From Lamellibrachia satsuma (Eukaryota > Annelida > Polychaeta > Sabellida > Siboglinidae), in contig BSQZ01000002.1 in assembly GCA_033239005.1 (NCBI GenBank), forward strand, positions 101,001-165,000: a stretch of DNA of 64,000 nucleotides, read 5' to 3'. Shown here one piece after another: positions 1 to 15,200 of this stretch (positions are counted from its first letter, which is position 1; each line of letters begins with the position of its first letter). The position numbers and the translations under genes were made by a program. The notes under the pieces are model-generated. The model was not told where the DNA came from and made no database searches. It saw nothing but the letters and a program-made list of their open reading frames with translations.

Positions 1-113
1 ATTCTCACACACTTGCAGCTTCTGTTGTTGTTCTGTCAACGCCACTGTATGGATATGTGGTGCTATAAAAAGTTCTAGTAATAATAAAAATAATTGTTAG
101 TTTAATTTTGCAG

Positions 114-268
114 GCGACAGACCGCCACAAGTTTCGCCTTCACTCGCCAGTCAGTGGCGCTGCTGGAGCAGGTCGCCGTGTGTGTTGCGAAGAACGAGCC
201 GGTGCTCCTGGTGGGAGAAACTGGGACTGGCAAAACATCTAGCGTGCAGTTCTTGAGCCAACAGATGG
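114..268 (+). CDS. MDN1: MDN1 exon 1 of window: AAA2 Walker A
   Basis: Acceptor tttgcag, donor gtgaga. Reads RQTATSFAF...VLLVGETGTGKTSSV. Contains the complete P-loop GETGTGKT of AAA2. The first base completes a codon begun in an upstream exon outside the window. Ends with one base of a Gly codon. Confidence 0.93.
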
Positions 269-3200
269 GTGAGATACCATTTTGCTACTTTGTTGTTTGA
301 ACCGTGCCTTCTGAATTTAAATTTATACATCTACGTTTTTGGGGGATGTGTAAATGCAGACAAAGGGGCAATTGTAATATTGCTCAATCTGCCTTCAACA
401 AATGAAATGTTGTCATTACTTATTACTTACTTTGTCCTGACTTATACATTAGGTTTAATAATAGTTCTTATGTGACACTTTATATGTGTTGCGTACGCTG
501 GACAACAGTTTTTCAGCTGGCACTATCCAGGCTTTGTTTTGTACGTCAAAGTGAAACTCAAACTTCATTATCAAAATATGATAAAAACTAGAGCAGTGAT
601 CAAGAAACTTGTGAGTGAAGATTAAAACACCGGGTCTCTCTCTGCATTTATTGTGCAGGTGAGAAACTGCGAGTGATCAACATGAATCAACAGAGCGACA
701 GTGCCGATTTGCTCGGAGGGTGAGTAGTCATTTTCTGGTTATCCCCTTTTCTTCCCGTTTCCCCCATACAGCGTGGGGGTGGCTTCACAGATTCCTTAAG
801 ATCTCTCCTCTGCCCATGTGATGACTCGCCATCGTCTCTTAGCTGCTTTTCTCTCCTGCACTGTGCTCTCCACGCAGCCTCTTCCAAAACCCTCATCTTC
901 ATTTTAGTCTTCAGCTTTTATGACAATCTGTAATCATTAGTTCTCATGGAGGTCGCAGTCTCATCCCAGCTAACTTTCTATTCCAATGCTTCTTCATTTC
1001 AATCTATGCTCGCAATTCAACCATCATTGAGCTCAGTGGCTCAGAGGTTAGAACACCAGACTCTCAATCAGGATCACCCAGGTTCATATCCTCTTGCTGC
1101 CATTTCAGTGCTGAATAAATAAATGACTGTGGAGATATAGATGAATAGTCTTCACGCAGTAATAGCAGTGTGGCTGAATGCTTCCCAGGGAAGTTGAGTT
1201 GGTGATAAAGTGTAGGATTCCGTCACTAGTTTTTCCCTTTATTAAAGGGTTAACCTACTGAATATCTTTTTATTACAACACCGAGATTTGTATTTATAAC
1301 ATCAGGGGTGTTATCCTGTCGTTATGTTATGATGTCTCATTGATGTGATCTGACTCTTAAAAAGAGAAAACGCGTTAAATATAAAGGAACTGTGATGTTC
1401 GTGGTTTTCTTCCCCAGGTTCAAGCCCGTTGACCTCCGCTTCGTCGTCGCTCCATTCCGTGAAGAGTTCGAGATGCTGTTCTGTGAGACGTTCTCGCGGA
1501 AACAAAATCGACGGTTTCTCGGCCACATCCAGGTAGCGTATCTTTTGGCAGACTTGAAGGTGTGCACACCAATTTCATGTCTAAAATTTTATCTTCTTTA
1601 TTTTCTAATTCCATATTCAGCTGGAACCTGTGTAAAAAGTATACGCTATAAATTTCCATTGGATTATTTCTTCTTACTGTTGACTCATCAGTTTTCTCAG
1701 CAGTGACAGTGACTGTTTGTAGATTTGTCATCATTGGCCATTGTTACATTTTAACACAATATGTGATTTGAGTAAAGATGACTTGTACCAAGATATACTG
1801 TATTCAACTAACAAGCATACAGTGCGCTTGAAAAAAATTGGGCCATGGAAAAATGTCAAGGAATCTATTCTTATAAGCGTACACCAAAATTTGTTTTTTT
1901 TTAGACAATAAGGTAACTGTTTTAACACTACTGGTGTCATTTGGTGACTTAGTGTAGAACAACTGAAAAGTGGTTCCAACTGTTTAACACCAGATGGCAG
2001 CACTTTTCAGTTCTACACTAGTCAAATTACCATAATTATGGATCCTGTTGACCAAAAAAGGGGTGTATGCTAATTAGGGCATGTATGCTTAATAGGTCGA
2101 GTAAGGTATGTTCTATTGTTGTAGGAGTGTTTCGCCAACAGAAGATGGGCGGACCTATTCAAGCTGATGAACCACACGCAGAAGGCTGCTGTGAAGAAAT
2201 TTGCTGAAGGTATGCGTAATGCTTTAAAATAAAATTTAGGAAAAACAGGCTAGGTAAAATCCGTTGCACCTCTATTGGATACTATAACATGCAAATGTTT
2301 AACTAATTATCATAACAGCAAAAAAATACATTGTACCAACAATAACGCTTACTTTTTTTTAAATCACAATGCTATCATTGTAGTGGAAAAAATTAATCTG
2401 ATGTTGAATAATTTTGAAAATGATCAAGCACGCATTGACAATTTGGCACAGATTATTTTGGAGCTCGGTATACCAATTGCAGGAATTTTTAGGTATCGGA
2501 ATTATATATTTTATTCAAATTATGTCGGCCACTCACAGATGTAGATATAATACAACACAGCACCATTATGAAAACTTGTATCGTCATAGCTTCTAAACCA
2601 TCAAAGGAAACATAAAACATGCATTTTACGAAAATCAAATTGACAAATATCCCAGTATGTCTTGCATTAAGATGTGTACGCCATCTGGTGTTATCTTTGA
2701 CTGTGGCATCTGTCGGTATACTGTTGCTTTCGTTTTGATAAAAGCTTGGGATTCCTAAATCAAAATTGTTCAAATGCTGTAACATGTTTATTTTGTGCAG
2801 AAAACGAGCAGCTGAAGAGGTGGACAAATGTTGGTCGAAGACTGAGAAAACTGAGGTTACAGGTCAAGCAAGTTGAAAGTGCATTGGCTTTCACCTTTGT
2901 TGAGGTATGTTCTGATTATCAAAAAAAAGGTATCTCTGTTGTTTCTAAGAAAACACTATATATAAATTGACCTGGGATTAGATGCTAAGAATACTTTATG
3001 TGTGGTTTTTTAAAGGTTTTCCAGCTTAGAGGAAATGTTTTTGTTTAGTCAGCAAGTTAAGTGTTTATCCATGTATGGTGAGACTGGAATCTATTAGATG
3101 TTCTATCGTGAGTGCAGATTCCAATCAGAAACTCAAAAAAATATTTCCTCCCTTTTTCTTCTGAAAATGTTTCTTATATTCAAAATATGTGTATGTTGTA

Positions 3201-6200
3201 ATAAGATATTTTCATTTAAAAACAGTTGCTAAGAGGCTTTGTAAATATAGAAAGATTCCAATAATCCAAAAAGAGGATTGGATTGAGCCCACCCACCCAC
3301 AACATCAAACAGATATAAAATTGGAGGCACTGTGCATGCATTACCAATGCAGTGAATGAAAATCTAATTATTGCAAAAAAAATGTACGTTTCCAATTTAT
3401 TTGTGACATTCCAAATTGACCCAACTACCCAGATCCAAATTATTTTTAGGATTATTGGAATTTCGTTATAGCTGCAACATCCATGTGTTTATAGAAAGCA
3501 TTGTTGATGTGACAACAAAATGAGTACCTAGAACACATCTGTGTACACATAACCCTTGTTCCACCACTTTCATGTTAACCCTTGCTCCACCACTGCCAGG
3601 GCACACTGGTGAGGGCATTGAGACAAGGAGAGTGGGTGCTGTTGGATGAGATTAACCTCGCGTCTGCCGAGACCCTGGAGTGTTTGAGTGGTCTACTGGA
3701 GAGTACGACAGGCTCTGTCGTTCTCATGGAGAGAGGGTACGGTGAAATATACCTTGAACTTTTTGCTCTCCTCTTTGTCCCTGAAATCGAGGGGTGATGT
3801 TGGCATCTATGCTGGTCCTTAACTTTTTCCCTTCTCCTTCCAGCACTAGTCCCATTTCACTGCCATCTCCACTCCCACATCCCTTTCTATCATTCTCCAC
3901 TCCCGTTCTGCCAACTCGCTCTTAATGCAGTCGTCCCATCTCAGGTTTTCCTCATCTCTTTCTCCACTTGGAGGGCAACCGCTGTCTTTGTTAACCGTTC
4001 CCCCTCCATTCATTCCACGTGTCGAGCCCACTTTAATCAACTCCTCACCAGCTTTTTCCTGAAACTCTTTCACACCAACCTCCTCCCTCAGCCCCTCCAT
4101 TCATCGCTTGTCTAACCTGTCTACACCCACAATTCTTCTCACCCAGTTGTTTTCACAAACGTTCATTTTCTCTTGTTGTTTTTCCATCATTGCCATAGTC
4201 ATTTCATTTAGCCCATCGCGAATCAGGTTTGTTTATGTTCACATCTGCAGTGTGTGATTAGTTTAAATAATATGCACAGTTGGTTTCATAAAAGATCATC
4301 TAAACAGTTGACTTTGGTCGTTAGAAGCGAATTTAATATTCAGCCGACATATTTGCAACACAAGCCACCTTGCCATTTTGCTCTTTTTTTCAGTTAGTCT
4401 GACAGAAACTAATTCAATAGTTTGTCTGATGATTTCAGTATCAAAACTAAACAATGTTAAAGATATTTAACCTTGAAAATTCCATTTGCTGACTAGAATG
4501 TGTGTTTTGTTGTGTATATTTGACTCCGTTACCCTTGCGGCTGCTTCTACAGGGACACCAAGCCAATAGTTCGGCATGAGAACTTCCGCCTGTTTGCCTG
4601 CATGAATCCAGCCACTGACGTTGGCAAGAAGGAACTGCCACTGGGTGTCCGGAACAGGTAGGAATCTCATTGGGTTAAAAAGTCAAAAGTTTTTGTTTGT
4701 TAAATAATAAATGATAGAGCAATGTTTGCTGTGAAATGTGTCAGTGTCATAAGCACACTTTCTCTGTAGTTACACCTAAGATCTGTAATGAACTTCCATC
4801 ACTTTAAAATCATCTAAAACAATAGCCTTCCTCAAAAACGCAAGACATATTTTTTCGACAGTGCATTTCCAACTTAAACCCTCGACGGTCCCTCATGCTG
4901 ACGATGACTTTTGGGCTGGGTTGTTGCGTCTCTGAGCTCCTGAAGATTTAGGTGCAACAGAAGCTTGTTACTACTAACAAGATTGGATGACAAAGCGATA
5001 GATCAGGGATCATTGTGAGGGATAATTGTTTTCTCTTGAGTTTTACTAGTGTCAACGTATTTCATGCATCAACAAATAATTGAGTAATCAATGTCAGATT
5101 CACTGAGTTCTTCGTCGATGAACTGGAAGACTCAGCTGACCTGAAGATCCTTGTGAGAGAATACCTGAAGGGGCTCTCACTGAGCGCCCCACAGATCGAG
5201 GGTATAGTCAAGTTCTACCTGATTGTGAAGGCTCAGGCAGCCAAGAGCCTCACCGACGGCACTGGCCACAAACCTCACTACAGGTGGGTTAAAAACTCCC
5301 TTCACTCATTTAGCCCATCGTGAATCAGGTTCGTTCATGGTTATGTGTAGGGCGTGAATAGTTTTAAGTGATATGCACAGTTGGTTTAATAAAAGATACA
5401 GCATAATTGATTTTGATCATTAGAAAAAAAAATTGACTTTAATTGACTTTGATCGTTAGAAAAAAATTGACTTTAATTGACTTTGATCATTAGAATAAAA
5501 AATTACTTTAATTGACTTTGATCGTTTGAAAATTTTTTTTTACTTTAATTGACTTTGATCGTTACAATAAAAAATTTACTTTAATTGACTTTGATCATTA
5601 GAATAAAAAATCAGTCCCAGCTGCAATATTTTATAGTGTGCCAGTGGTGCCACCTAACAAATGAATCGGGTAACACACAATGACCATGTGGTGGAGATCA
5701 AGGTTATTTGATTGGCACCATACACGTTTTCTGATGTGCCACACCACATATTTAGGTAGTGGGTTCATGGTTTAGACCAATACTTTTTTGAGACCATCCC
5801 TTAGTGTGTTGTTTTGATTTGTCACTACAGTTTGAGGACGTTATGTCGAGCGTTGAGGCAGGCAGCCATGAATGCCTGCGAGAGCGTTCCTCGCAGTCTC
5901 TATGAAGTAAGTATCAGACGTGTTTATTTTACTGACTTTTCTCTTGACTAATAAATTTTTGTTGATGCTGTTATCAGTTGAATGTAGTAATGTGACAATT
6001 TCTTGCAAGTCAGACACATAACCAGGTAAATGGAATGTATAAAAATTTACATTGTTTAACCGAATGACTGTTTTACAGGATGTTGTAACACTGCATTTAT
6101 TGATATTTATAACATCTTTGGTTGTCTAAAAATAACATTATGATTTGTCACATCTTAATATTTAAAAAAATACACGATTTGCCAATGATATAAAATATGC

Positions 6201-9200
6201 CAGTTTTGTGACCTATATAGAGGTCGCTGTGCCCCAATTAAATACCGACCGTTAAATCTTCACATTTGAAGGTGAAGTTGTACATTTTTCATTGGATGCT
6301 TTATTGGCCTATCAGATTCCCTGAACCTTCCTATGACAAATATAATGCAGCAATAAAAAGTAAAACATGAAGTTTACACTGTTAATTTTAAGATTGAAAA
6401 GTATTTGGGCATTTTAATTATATAAAATCAGTATCAGTTAATTAAACCAACAACAATCGTTGTACGTTCCCTTTGTAAACCTTCCCCAACAAGACTGATT
6501 TCATTTAGTATCAAGCAATGTTTTGAGATGTCACGATACAAAGCCTTGTCATCGTGACCACGATGCACAACCTTGCCATTATGACCACGATGCACAGCCT
6601 TGTCATCGTGACTAACACCATCCGTCACACTGCAGGGATTCTGTCTTGCCTTCCTAACGCAACTTGACCGATCGTCACATCCCATTGTTGAGAAACTTGT
6701 GTGCGAACACATCGTTGGCAAGTCGAACATCAAATCACTGCTAAAGCAGCCGATACCGGCACCCCCTGGCGGCAAACACGTGAAGTTTGAAAGCTACTGG
6801 GTTGCCACTGGCGATGTGGAGTGTGTCGTGCCCGACGGCTATGTGTTGACACCGTTGGTGCGGAGTAACCTTCGAGATCTCACCAGAGTTGTCTCGGCTG
6901 GGTAAGTGCTTGACAGCCTCGACCTGTAGTCTCGAAAGAACTACAAAGGCACTAGCAGAATTTTGCTTTCACATCAAGTGCTCAGATCGCATTTTTAAAT
7001 ACCAGTAGCATTTTCTAGTGTTGCTACAGTGTATTTCCAGGTTACATTTTTTGCTACACTATATTTAAAAAAAAAATTTTTCATCTTTTTTTAGAATAGT
7101 TTCATGAAAAATCAAACCTGCCTTAGCATGCATTATGAAATACTGGCTTATTGGTACATATTTGTTTTTTGTTTTAGTGAACTTATCACAGAAGCTGTTG
7201 TCCAAACTTAGTCAAAATAAAAAAGGGCAAAAGTGTTTCGGTTCTGTATACTATACTTTTAAGGTTATGCGCACTTACAAAGATCAAAGTAAATTCTTTC
7301 AATGATTTTAACAAAAGTACGCATGCTTTAATTAGGCTAACTGCACATATTACTTAAACTATTCACACACTGCAGATTTGAACGTCTACGTACCTATATC
7401 GCGATGGACTAAATGATTAGTAGAGGGCGTTTTAAGACATATGTAACGCTGGTACACCTGTTACAGGCGATACCCCGTACTACTGCAGGGGGAGACATCT
7501 GTCGGGAAGACAAGTCTCATCACGTGGCTGGCGCGCACATCCGGCAACACGTGCGTGCGCATCAACAACCATGAGCACACAGACTTGCAGGAGTACATTG
7601 GCTGCTACGCAGCAGACGACACCGGCAAACTGGCCTTCCAGGAAGGTCTGTATGGTTACTAATGGGCAGCCTTGTCAACTTGAGTCACGGGCTGATTCGA
7701 GTCAGGCTTGAGTCACCCATTTTTATGACTTATGGCTTGACTTGGAATTCATATAGATGATTCGAGACTAGATTTGGACTTTGAGGTCATTGACTTGAAA
7801 CTTAACTTGACCTCTGGTTCCTAGAGCCAACATTTCACTCTTAAAGGCAGCAGTAGTCTATGTTTTTTATTAAAAAACTTTTCTACTTTTGCATGTGTGG
7901 AAGTGGTTGTAATTTTGCCTTATCTTTGTCATACAATTCATCTGCAAGAATTTGGGTTCTTTTAACTTAAATTTTGCATAACAGAAGAGGGATTTTTTGG
8001 GAGTGGGAGGGGAGTGGTAACGAGAGCAAGGGATGGGGGAGTGGAGATGGCAGTGAAACGGGATCAGTGACGAAGAAGAAGGGGGAACAAAATTGACAAC
8101 CAGTATTGGTTCCAGCCTCACCCTGGGCTACAGAGAAAAAGAGGAGAGCAACAGGGTTAAAGAGGATAGCAACAGGGTTAAAGAGGAGAGCAACAAAAGT
8201 ATAAGGAATGGGAAGTTGAACTGAACATGTTATTTATTGATCAATGTATGGCCTGGGAGATGATCTGGGAGATTTGGTGTAATTCCATCCTCCTTGTTTA
8301 TTTCGTGGACGTTTCCGATTCAGAGCAGCTAGTGTTATATACTGTTCATCTGTTTTCCAGGTGTGCTGGTGGAGGCGATGCGTAAGGGTCACTGGATCAT
8401 TCTCGATGAGCTCAACCTCGCGCCCTCCGATGTTCTTGAGGCCCTCAACAGGGTAAATTCCCCCTTGAGGCTTTCCCAGCATGCATTGGTGTCATGTGGG
8501 CTATTTGCGGAAGCTGTTTTGTAGATTTTAGATTTAGAATGTGCATTGTTTGTTGAAAGTGCCCATTTGATTAGTTTTTGTAAACATAAAAATTGTGTTG
8601 CAGTAATCTGAAATTTTCTTCAATTTCAGCTAGGTTTATGTGGTGGTAAATTTGGTTAATGGTGATTTTTTTTTTATATTTTAATAACAGTTAATTAGAC
8701 ACAGTTATATACATATTAATAACACTTAATTATGCCACTGTTAAATAAATAAATAAATTGCTATGCCACCTAGTGAGTATGAATGTGTATGTGTTGGATG
8801 TGTTTAATTAACGTTCCGTTGTCTTGTCTTGTAGTTGCTGGATGACAATCGGGAACTGTTTATCCCTGAGACGCAGGAGACAGTCAAGGCTCATCCCCGA
8901 TTCATGCTCTTTGCTACCCAGAATCCCCCGGGACAGTATGCTGGCAGAAAGGTACTGTATTCGTTAATACATCTTATGTCAAGCATTTGGAAGGATGTGC
9001 TGCCTGTAGATGACATGAGCACTCTATTTTTCGGGGCACGGTGGCGTGTGATTAGAACGTCTGACTCTTGGTCGAGAGAATCTGGGTTCGAATCATCTTG
9101 CTGCCTTTTCAAAACTTGGGCAGTTTAGTTTACTTTGTGTTGCTCCTTTTCACTCAGCTGTATAAATGGTGGATATGTGAATGAATAGTCGTCACGCAGT

Positions 9201-12200
9201 AATTGCAGTGTGGCTGAATGCTTCCCACAGAAGTCAAGTTGGCGCTGGAATGAACAGGTCTGCCATTGGATGAAGTGTGAAGTTCTTTGAGCAGTCCCAA
9301 GGATTGGATACTGCATAAGAATGTACCTTTTTTTTCATTACATCCTGTATCAGACATTGGATCACAAAGGATAAATTATGTAGTTTGACACGTTTCCTTC
9401 TGTTCTGCTGTTATTTCTCGCAGTCGTAGTATTGTTCTATCTGTCTTTAGTGTGATTTCTTTCAATCCCATGAATTCCACCCACCAACCTAAAGAAGAAT
9501 GTGCTCTCTTTGCAGATTTTGTCTCGAGCCTTCCGCAATCGTTTTGTTGAGCTGCACTTCGATGAGATACCCAGCAGCGAATTGGAGACAATTCTGCACA
9601 AGCGCTGCTCCCTGCCAATGTCACATTGCCGACGTCTCGTCAAGATCATGCTCGAGCTGCAGGTATAGCGCTGATCAGTTTAGTTAACAGTCCTTCCTCA
9701 ATTAAATTTTTTGCTTGTCTTGTTTGAGAATCATTTAGCGAAAAATCTAACCAATCTAGTATCAACTACATCATGCTAGCTCGATTGTACAAATTTGTTA
9801 TTTAGTTTTGGTGAAATCGTCGGACAAACAAGTGAATTAGTTTTGACCGGGTCTGGTCACAATTCGGCAAAAAAAGGCGAAAATGTTCTAGCCCACTGAC
9901 ATAAAGCTATTAAACTGTTTGCAAGTTACCTCATCCCTTGATCAAAGTCAATTCTTTTGATTATTATAACCAAAGTGTGCAGTTGTTTATTAAACTGTTC
10001 ACGCATTGCAGATTTTAGCATCAACAAACCTGATTCGCAGTGGGTTAAGTGAATTAAAGAGGCAGTTTAAATAAAGCTTTTACGTTATCGATTGGGAAAG
10101 AAAAGAAATTTGCAATAAGTAGATACAGTTAATGGCAGGCAGTTGATAGAAATATCGTACACGGTCACAGACACAAGGCCTTAATTACTAGGGGTAATTA
10201 TCAAAGGTAAATTTTGCTGCCATCTTGTGTTTATAGGTGCGTCGACGTAGTTCAGGGGTGTTTGCAGGCAAACAGGGCTATATAACTCTGCGTGACTTGT
10301 TTCGTTGGGCGGAGAGATACCATTTAGCCAGCCAAGAATGCACAGCCAAGTTCTTTGATTGGGACCAGCTACTCGCTGATAATGGTAAGTTATATGCCTT
10401 TTTATATTACTAAATAAATAAACATTTAATTAATTTAAATGAATTGTATTAGTTTTTACACAGTATTTATATGTATTTTCTATGTATAATTTTTAAATTT
10501 TTATTTAATTTAAAGTGCATAGAGGTTTCATGGAAACTGCACTGTATAAAAAAGAAATATATTAATTACTACTAAGATAAATCAGTTTAACTGGTTGACG
10601 TATTGTTTAGACATAGGGTTAAGTTGGGACCACGATGGATTATTGTAATACATTTGGTTATTGTGATATTACAGTCATGTTTCATTTATCTGAACACCTT
10701 GGTTCCTAGTAGTTTTGGTTGAATTCATGAAACGTTGATCAAGTAGATTGCTCGAATAAATGTGTCGCCTGCTGTGAACTCATATTTCAAACACGTAAGT
10801 CATGGTAGAAGCATCTATGACGTGGCTCAGTTAATTCTGCCAACTATATCCTATATCTCTTGACAGTCCATCTCTTCACTTGTCCTCCAGGTTATATGTT
10901 GCTGGCCGGACGCGTACGCAAACCAGAGGAATGTCACGTGATCTGTGAGGTCATCGAGAAGCACTTGAAGAGACGTGTCGATCCCAACTGCCTCTTCACG
11001 CTGTCAGACACAACGTCACCGACAACAGCGCCGATCCTGAACGATGTTACGATAACGCCTCCTGGTGGCTTTGAGCATGTTGTTTGGACGTACAGTCTGC
11101 GGCGGATGGCAGTGCTTGTGGGACAGGCACTCAAGTTTGGTGAACCTGTGCTACTTGTTGGCGATACAGGGTATGTAGCTGTGCTTCAGCATCACAATAG
11201 TGGCTCTTCTTCTGAGAAGATGAAGCTTTATTTCGCTTTGTTGTTGTTGTAGACACTTGTAGATACTGTGTTGTCGCCCTCATGTCGACGTTTCTTCCTG
11301 ACTGCTACCGTTGCTATACTACAGATGTGGCAAGACGACCATGTGTCAGCTGTTTGCAGCTGTGAAGAAGCAGCGCCTGTACTCGGTGAACTGTCACCTG
11401 CACACAGAGAGCGCCGACTTCCTCGGAGGACTGCGCCCCGTCAGACATCACGACGAGGTGGGTGTGCCAGCACTTATGTGATCTTCCTTGTAGTTCCTTT
11501 TACGGAGGTGAGATGAACTAGTTCTTCTTCTCCTGCTCTGTTTTGGCTGTTTTCCTTTTCCACTGCTCCCTATCGGTAGCCTTTTCCATCCACTTTTTAT
11601 TATCCTTCTTCTTTCTCACATCCCTCTTAACACAATCTTCCCATCTTAACTGTGGTCTGCCCCTTTTACTGCAGTCTGGCTGTTTCACTGCCTCCGCTCT
11701 CTTTGGTAGTTGGCCCTCCTCCATCTGCACCAAATGACCTGGCTGTTTCATGCCTACGCTCTCTTTGGTAGTCGGCCATCCTCCATCTGCACCAAGTGAC
11801 CTGGCTGTTTTATGCCTCTGCTCTCTTTGGTAGACGGCCCTCCTCCATCTGCACCAAGTGACCTGGCTGTTTCATGCCTCCGCTCTCTTTGGTAGTCGGC
11901 CATCCTCCATCTGCACCAAGTGACCTGGCTGTTTTATGCCTCCGCTCTCTTTGGTAGACGGCCCTCCTCCATCTGCACCAAGTGACCTGGCTGTTTCATG
12001 CCTCCGCTCTCTTTGGTAGTTGACCATCCTCAATCTGCACCAAGTGACCTGGCTGTTTTATGCCTCCGCTCTCTTTGGTAGACGTCCATCCTCCATCTGT
12101 ACCAAGTGACCTGGCTGTTTCATGCTTATGCTCTCTTTGGTATTCGGCCATCCTCCATCTGCACCAAGTGACCTGGCTGTTTCATGCCTCCGCTCTCTTT

Positions 12201-15200
12201 GGTAGACGGCTCTCCTCCATCTGCACCAAGTGACCTGGCTGTTTCATGCCTCTGCTCTCTTCGGTAGACGTCCATCCTCCATCTGTACCAAGTGACCTGG
12301 CTGTTTCATGCCTCCGCTCTCTTTGGTAGTCAGCCCTCCTCCATCTGCACCAAGTGACCTGGCTGTTTCATCCCTCCGTTCTCTTTGGTAGACGGCCCTC
12401 CTCCATCTGCACCAAGTGACCTGGCTGTTTCATGCCTCCATTCTCTTTGGTAGACGGCCCTCCTCCATCTGCACCAAGTGACCTGGCTGTTTCATGCCAC
12501 CGCCCTCTTAGGTAGACGGCCATCCTCCATCTGCACCAAGTGACCTGCCAATGCCATCCGGCTTTTTACTATTACTAGCTGTATCAAACTAATTTAGGTG
12601 ATCTTTGTAAAGAAATTTAGTTGATGTTTGAATGAACAGGTCAGTCGGGTGGAATTTGAAAGCATGTTGAGTCCCAAGGACCAGATTTACAGTTTGTTTA
12701 AACATTATAATCTAAGTTAACCATAGTATTTTATCGACATCTGGTTTCAATTTTGCAATATCCTTGGAATTCTCTTTGTATGTTCACTGATTTCTGTTTC
12801 CCCCCTGAAGAGCACCAATGACAACCTGAAGCTGTTCGAGTGGTGTGATGGGCCCCTGGTATCAGCGATGAAAGAAGGAACAATGTTTCTAGTCGACGAA
12901 ATCTACTAGCAGATGACTCGGTGTTGGAGCGCCTCAACAGCGTTCTTGAACCGGAACGCACCCTGGTGTTGGCTGAGAAAGGCGGCGGTGACGGTGCTCA
13001 GAATGAGGTTGAGCAAATCTTTGCAAACGATGCATTCCGCATCGTGGCGACAATGAACCCTGGAGGGGATTATGGGAAGAAAGAGGTCGGTTGAGGGATC
13101 ATGTGACATCACATGACTTTGCAGTGCTAATGTAGTTTACAAGATTGATTTGTTTTGCAGTAGTTTTGTATCAATTCCTGTGATTGATGTTGTCTCAAAT
13201 CTTAAGCATTAAAATGCCTTCATTTGGTGTGTTGCCTTCATGAAGATTGCATGATAATTTGACATCATTTCTGGTCATCATAGACAAATCTGATAGGTGA
13301 CCTGAATATTCTAAAAGAACAAATTTGATCAGTAACTTTTGTAAAAAGTTCCATTCAAGGTTGCAATATTGTGGCACGTTTTTGCTTAAAAGATAGACAT
13401 ATAAAACGCACAATAAATGGCATGCTGTGCCATCATAGCCAGCAGATTTATGTTAGATTTTCTGAAATTCTGTTCAGGTCTTGCCTTCGTAGCACGAAAT
13501 GTAAGTTTATTTGTGGCAGAATTATTTTGTTCACATATATCAGTATCTTTACAGTATGAAATAGAATAATTGCATGTACACATTAACAAATAAAAAAAAA
13601 TTTATTGATAATGTCATCAGTCAAAGTACTAAGTAATTTGTACATCTATCACAGTGAAGTCTCGTTTATCCGCACACGTTGGTTCCCAGTGGTTGTGGCC
13701 AGATTAACAAACCATGTGGATTAGTGAATCACAGAATAATGAAATAATTTGCAGTTAGTTTATTCCCACAAAAACACAGATTACTGAAGAAAACGAATTA
13801 TCAAAGAACGGATCAATGAGACATGACTAGTTGTTTCTGCTGAAGAACACCAAATTCTCGCAGTCGTATGATAAAATTAGGGATTATTGCCTTTCCTTCG
13901 TCTTGCAGTTGTCTCCAGCTCTGCGGAACCGATTCACAGAGATCTGGTGCCCACAAAGCACGGACCGCACCGACTTGATCGCCATCATCGAACACAACCT
14001 GTCCCCTGGTGTCTACCTGAGTAACCAAGAAGATGGCACAAGTGGCATTGGCCGAGCATGCATGGACTTTGTGCACTGGTTTGTGAACAACAACCTTGGC
14101 AGAAGGTCAGTCTATGTACTTGGCTGGGCTGTTCATTGTGTATATAATTTATGAATACCCATCATGTTCTCTGTAAAAGGGACCATTTAGAGTGATGATT
14201 GGAGAAAAAGAAAATTCTTCTGTAAATATGTGTGTCCAGTAAATAGAGTGTGGTCACAACATGGCTTCTTCATTGTACAAGAAGGGAAGGAGGAAGTTGC
14301 AGACAGACTAGTTCTGAAGGCAGTAATCACCCCAAAGGCATCATTAGCATGTGTTTGTGGAAACATGACAGATTTAACCGTCCCATTGTAACCTATTCCA
14401 GAGCGACAGTCAGCATTCGGGATTTGCTGTCATGGGTGAATTTTGTCAACGTCACTTCAAAGACAGTTGATTCCGATGGCGATGACAAAATGGAAGCAGA
14501 TACAACTGGTTCGAGCCGGTTGGAACCGGCTGTGGCCTATGTTCATGGGGCATGCATGACCTTCCTAGATGCACTCGGATCAGGTAAATGTGAAACCACT
14601 GCAGGTTGTTGTCCTCTGCTAGAAATTTCAATCTTCCTGCTTCATGCTCTTTTCCTTTCTCTTGGTTGCCATTAAGTTGTTCCGATGGTCCACATGTTGT
14701 CTAAGACAACATGTGGACCGTGTAACAAGAAAACAAGACGACTCGTCTTGCTTTCTTGTTACGTGACCTGCCCATCTCCACTTTGTTTTCAGGCAGATAT
14801 GCTGAAACAAATTCCATGTGACTTATGTTCATAGTCGTGTCTTGATAGGTGGTTGCTTTGCCGATATACATTCTACTTGAACGTAGTCATGGTTATAGTT
14901 GTTTGTTAAAATTTTAGAAATAAGTTTTGCAATATTACATAGTAGCTTTACTAATGTAACGTGGTGTGATTTATGGGGAACATGTTTATGCAGTTTTACA
15001 CATAGACTTTATGCAATCAACAACACATCACAGATATAGAGATAAAAGGCCAAATGAATGTCGTTTATTGTGGGGATTAAGTGTAAGCCCACTTTTATAG
15101 AAAGTTAAAACAAAGAAATGTGGGCTCCACAACCCAACGCCAGGCTGACTATGCCCGATGCGAGCCTCCTGGACGTCAGGTTCATAGAGCCCACATTTTA

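Noticed and set aside
1420..1734. 104-residue minus-strand ORF
   Set aside because: Antisense shadow of MDN1 exon 3.
9033..9110. tRNA gene
   Set aside because: A and B boxes are present but no cloverleaf can be completed, and a SINE body follows. The same holds at 1028, 53440, 60061 and 60580.
12731..12961. Minus-strand ORF over the frameshift region
   Set aside because: Antisense of exon 18, whose plus-strand protein is clearly AAA4.
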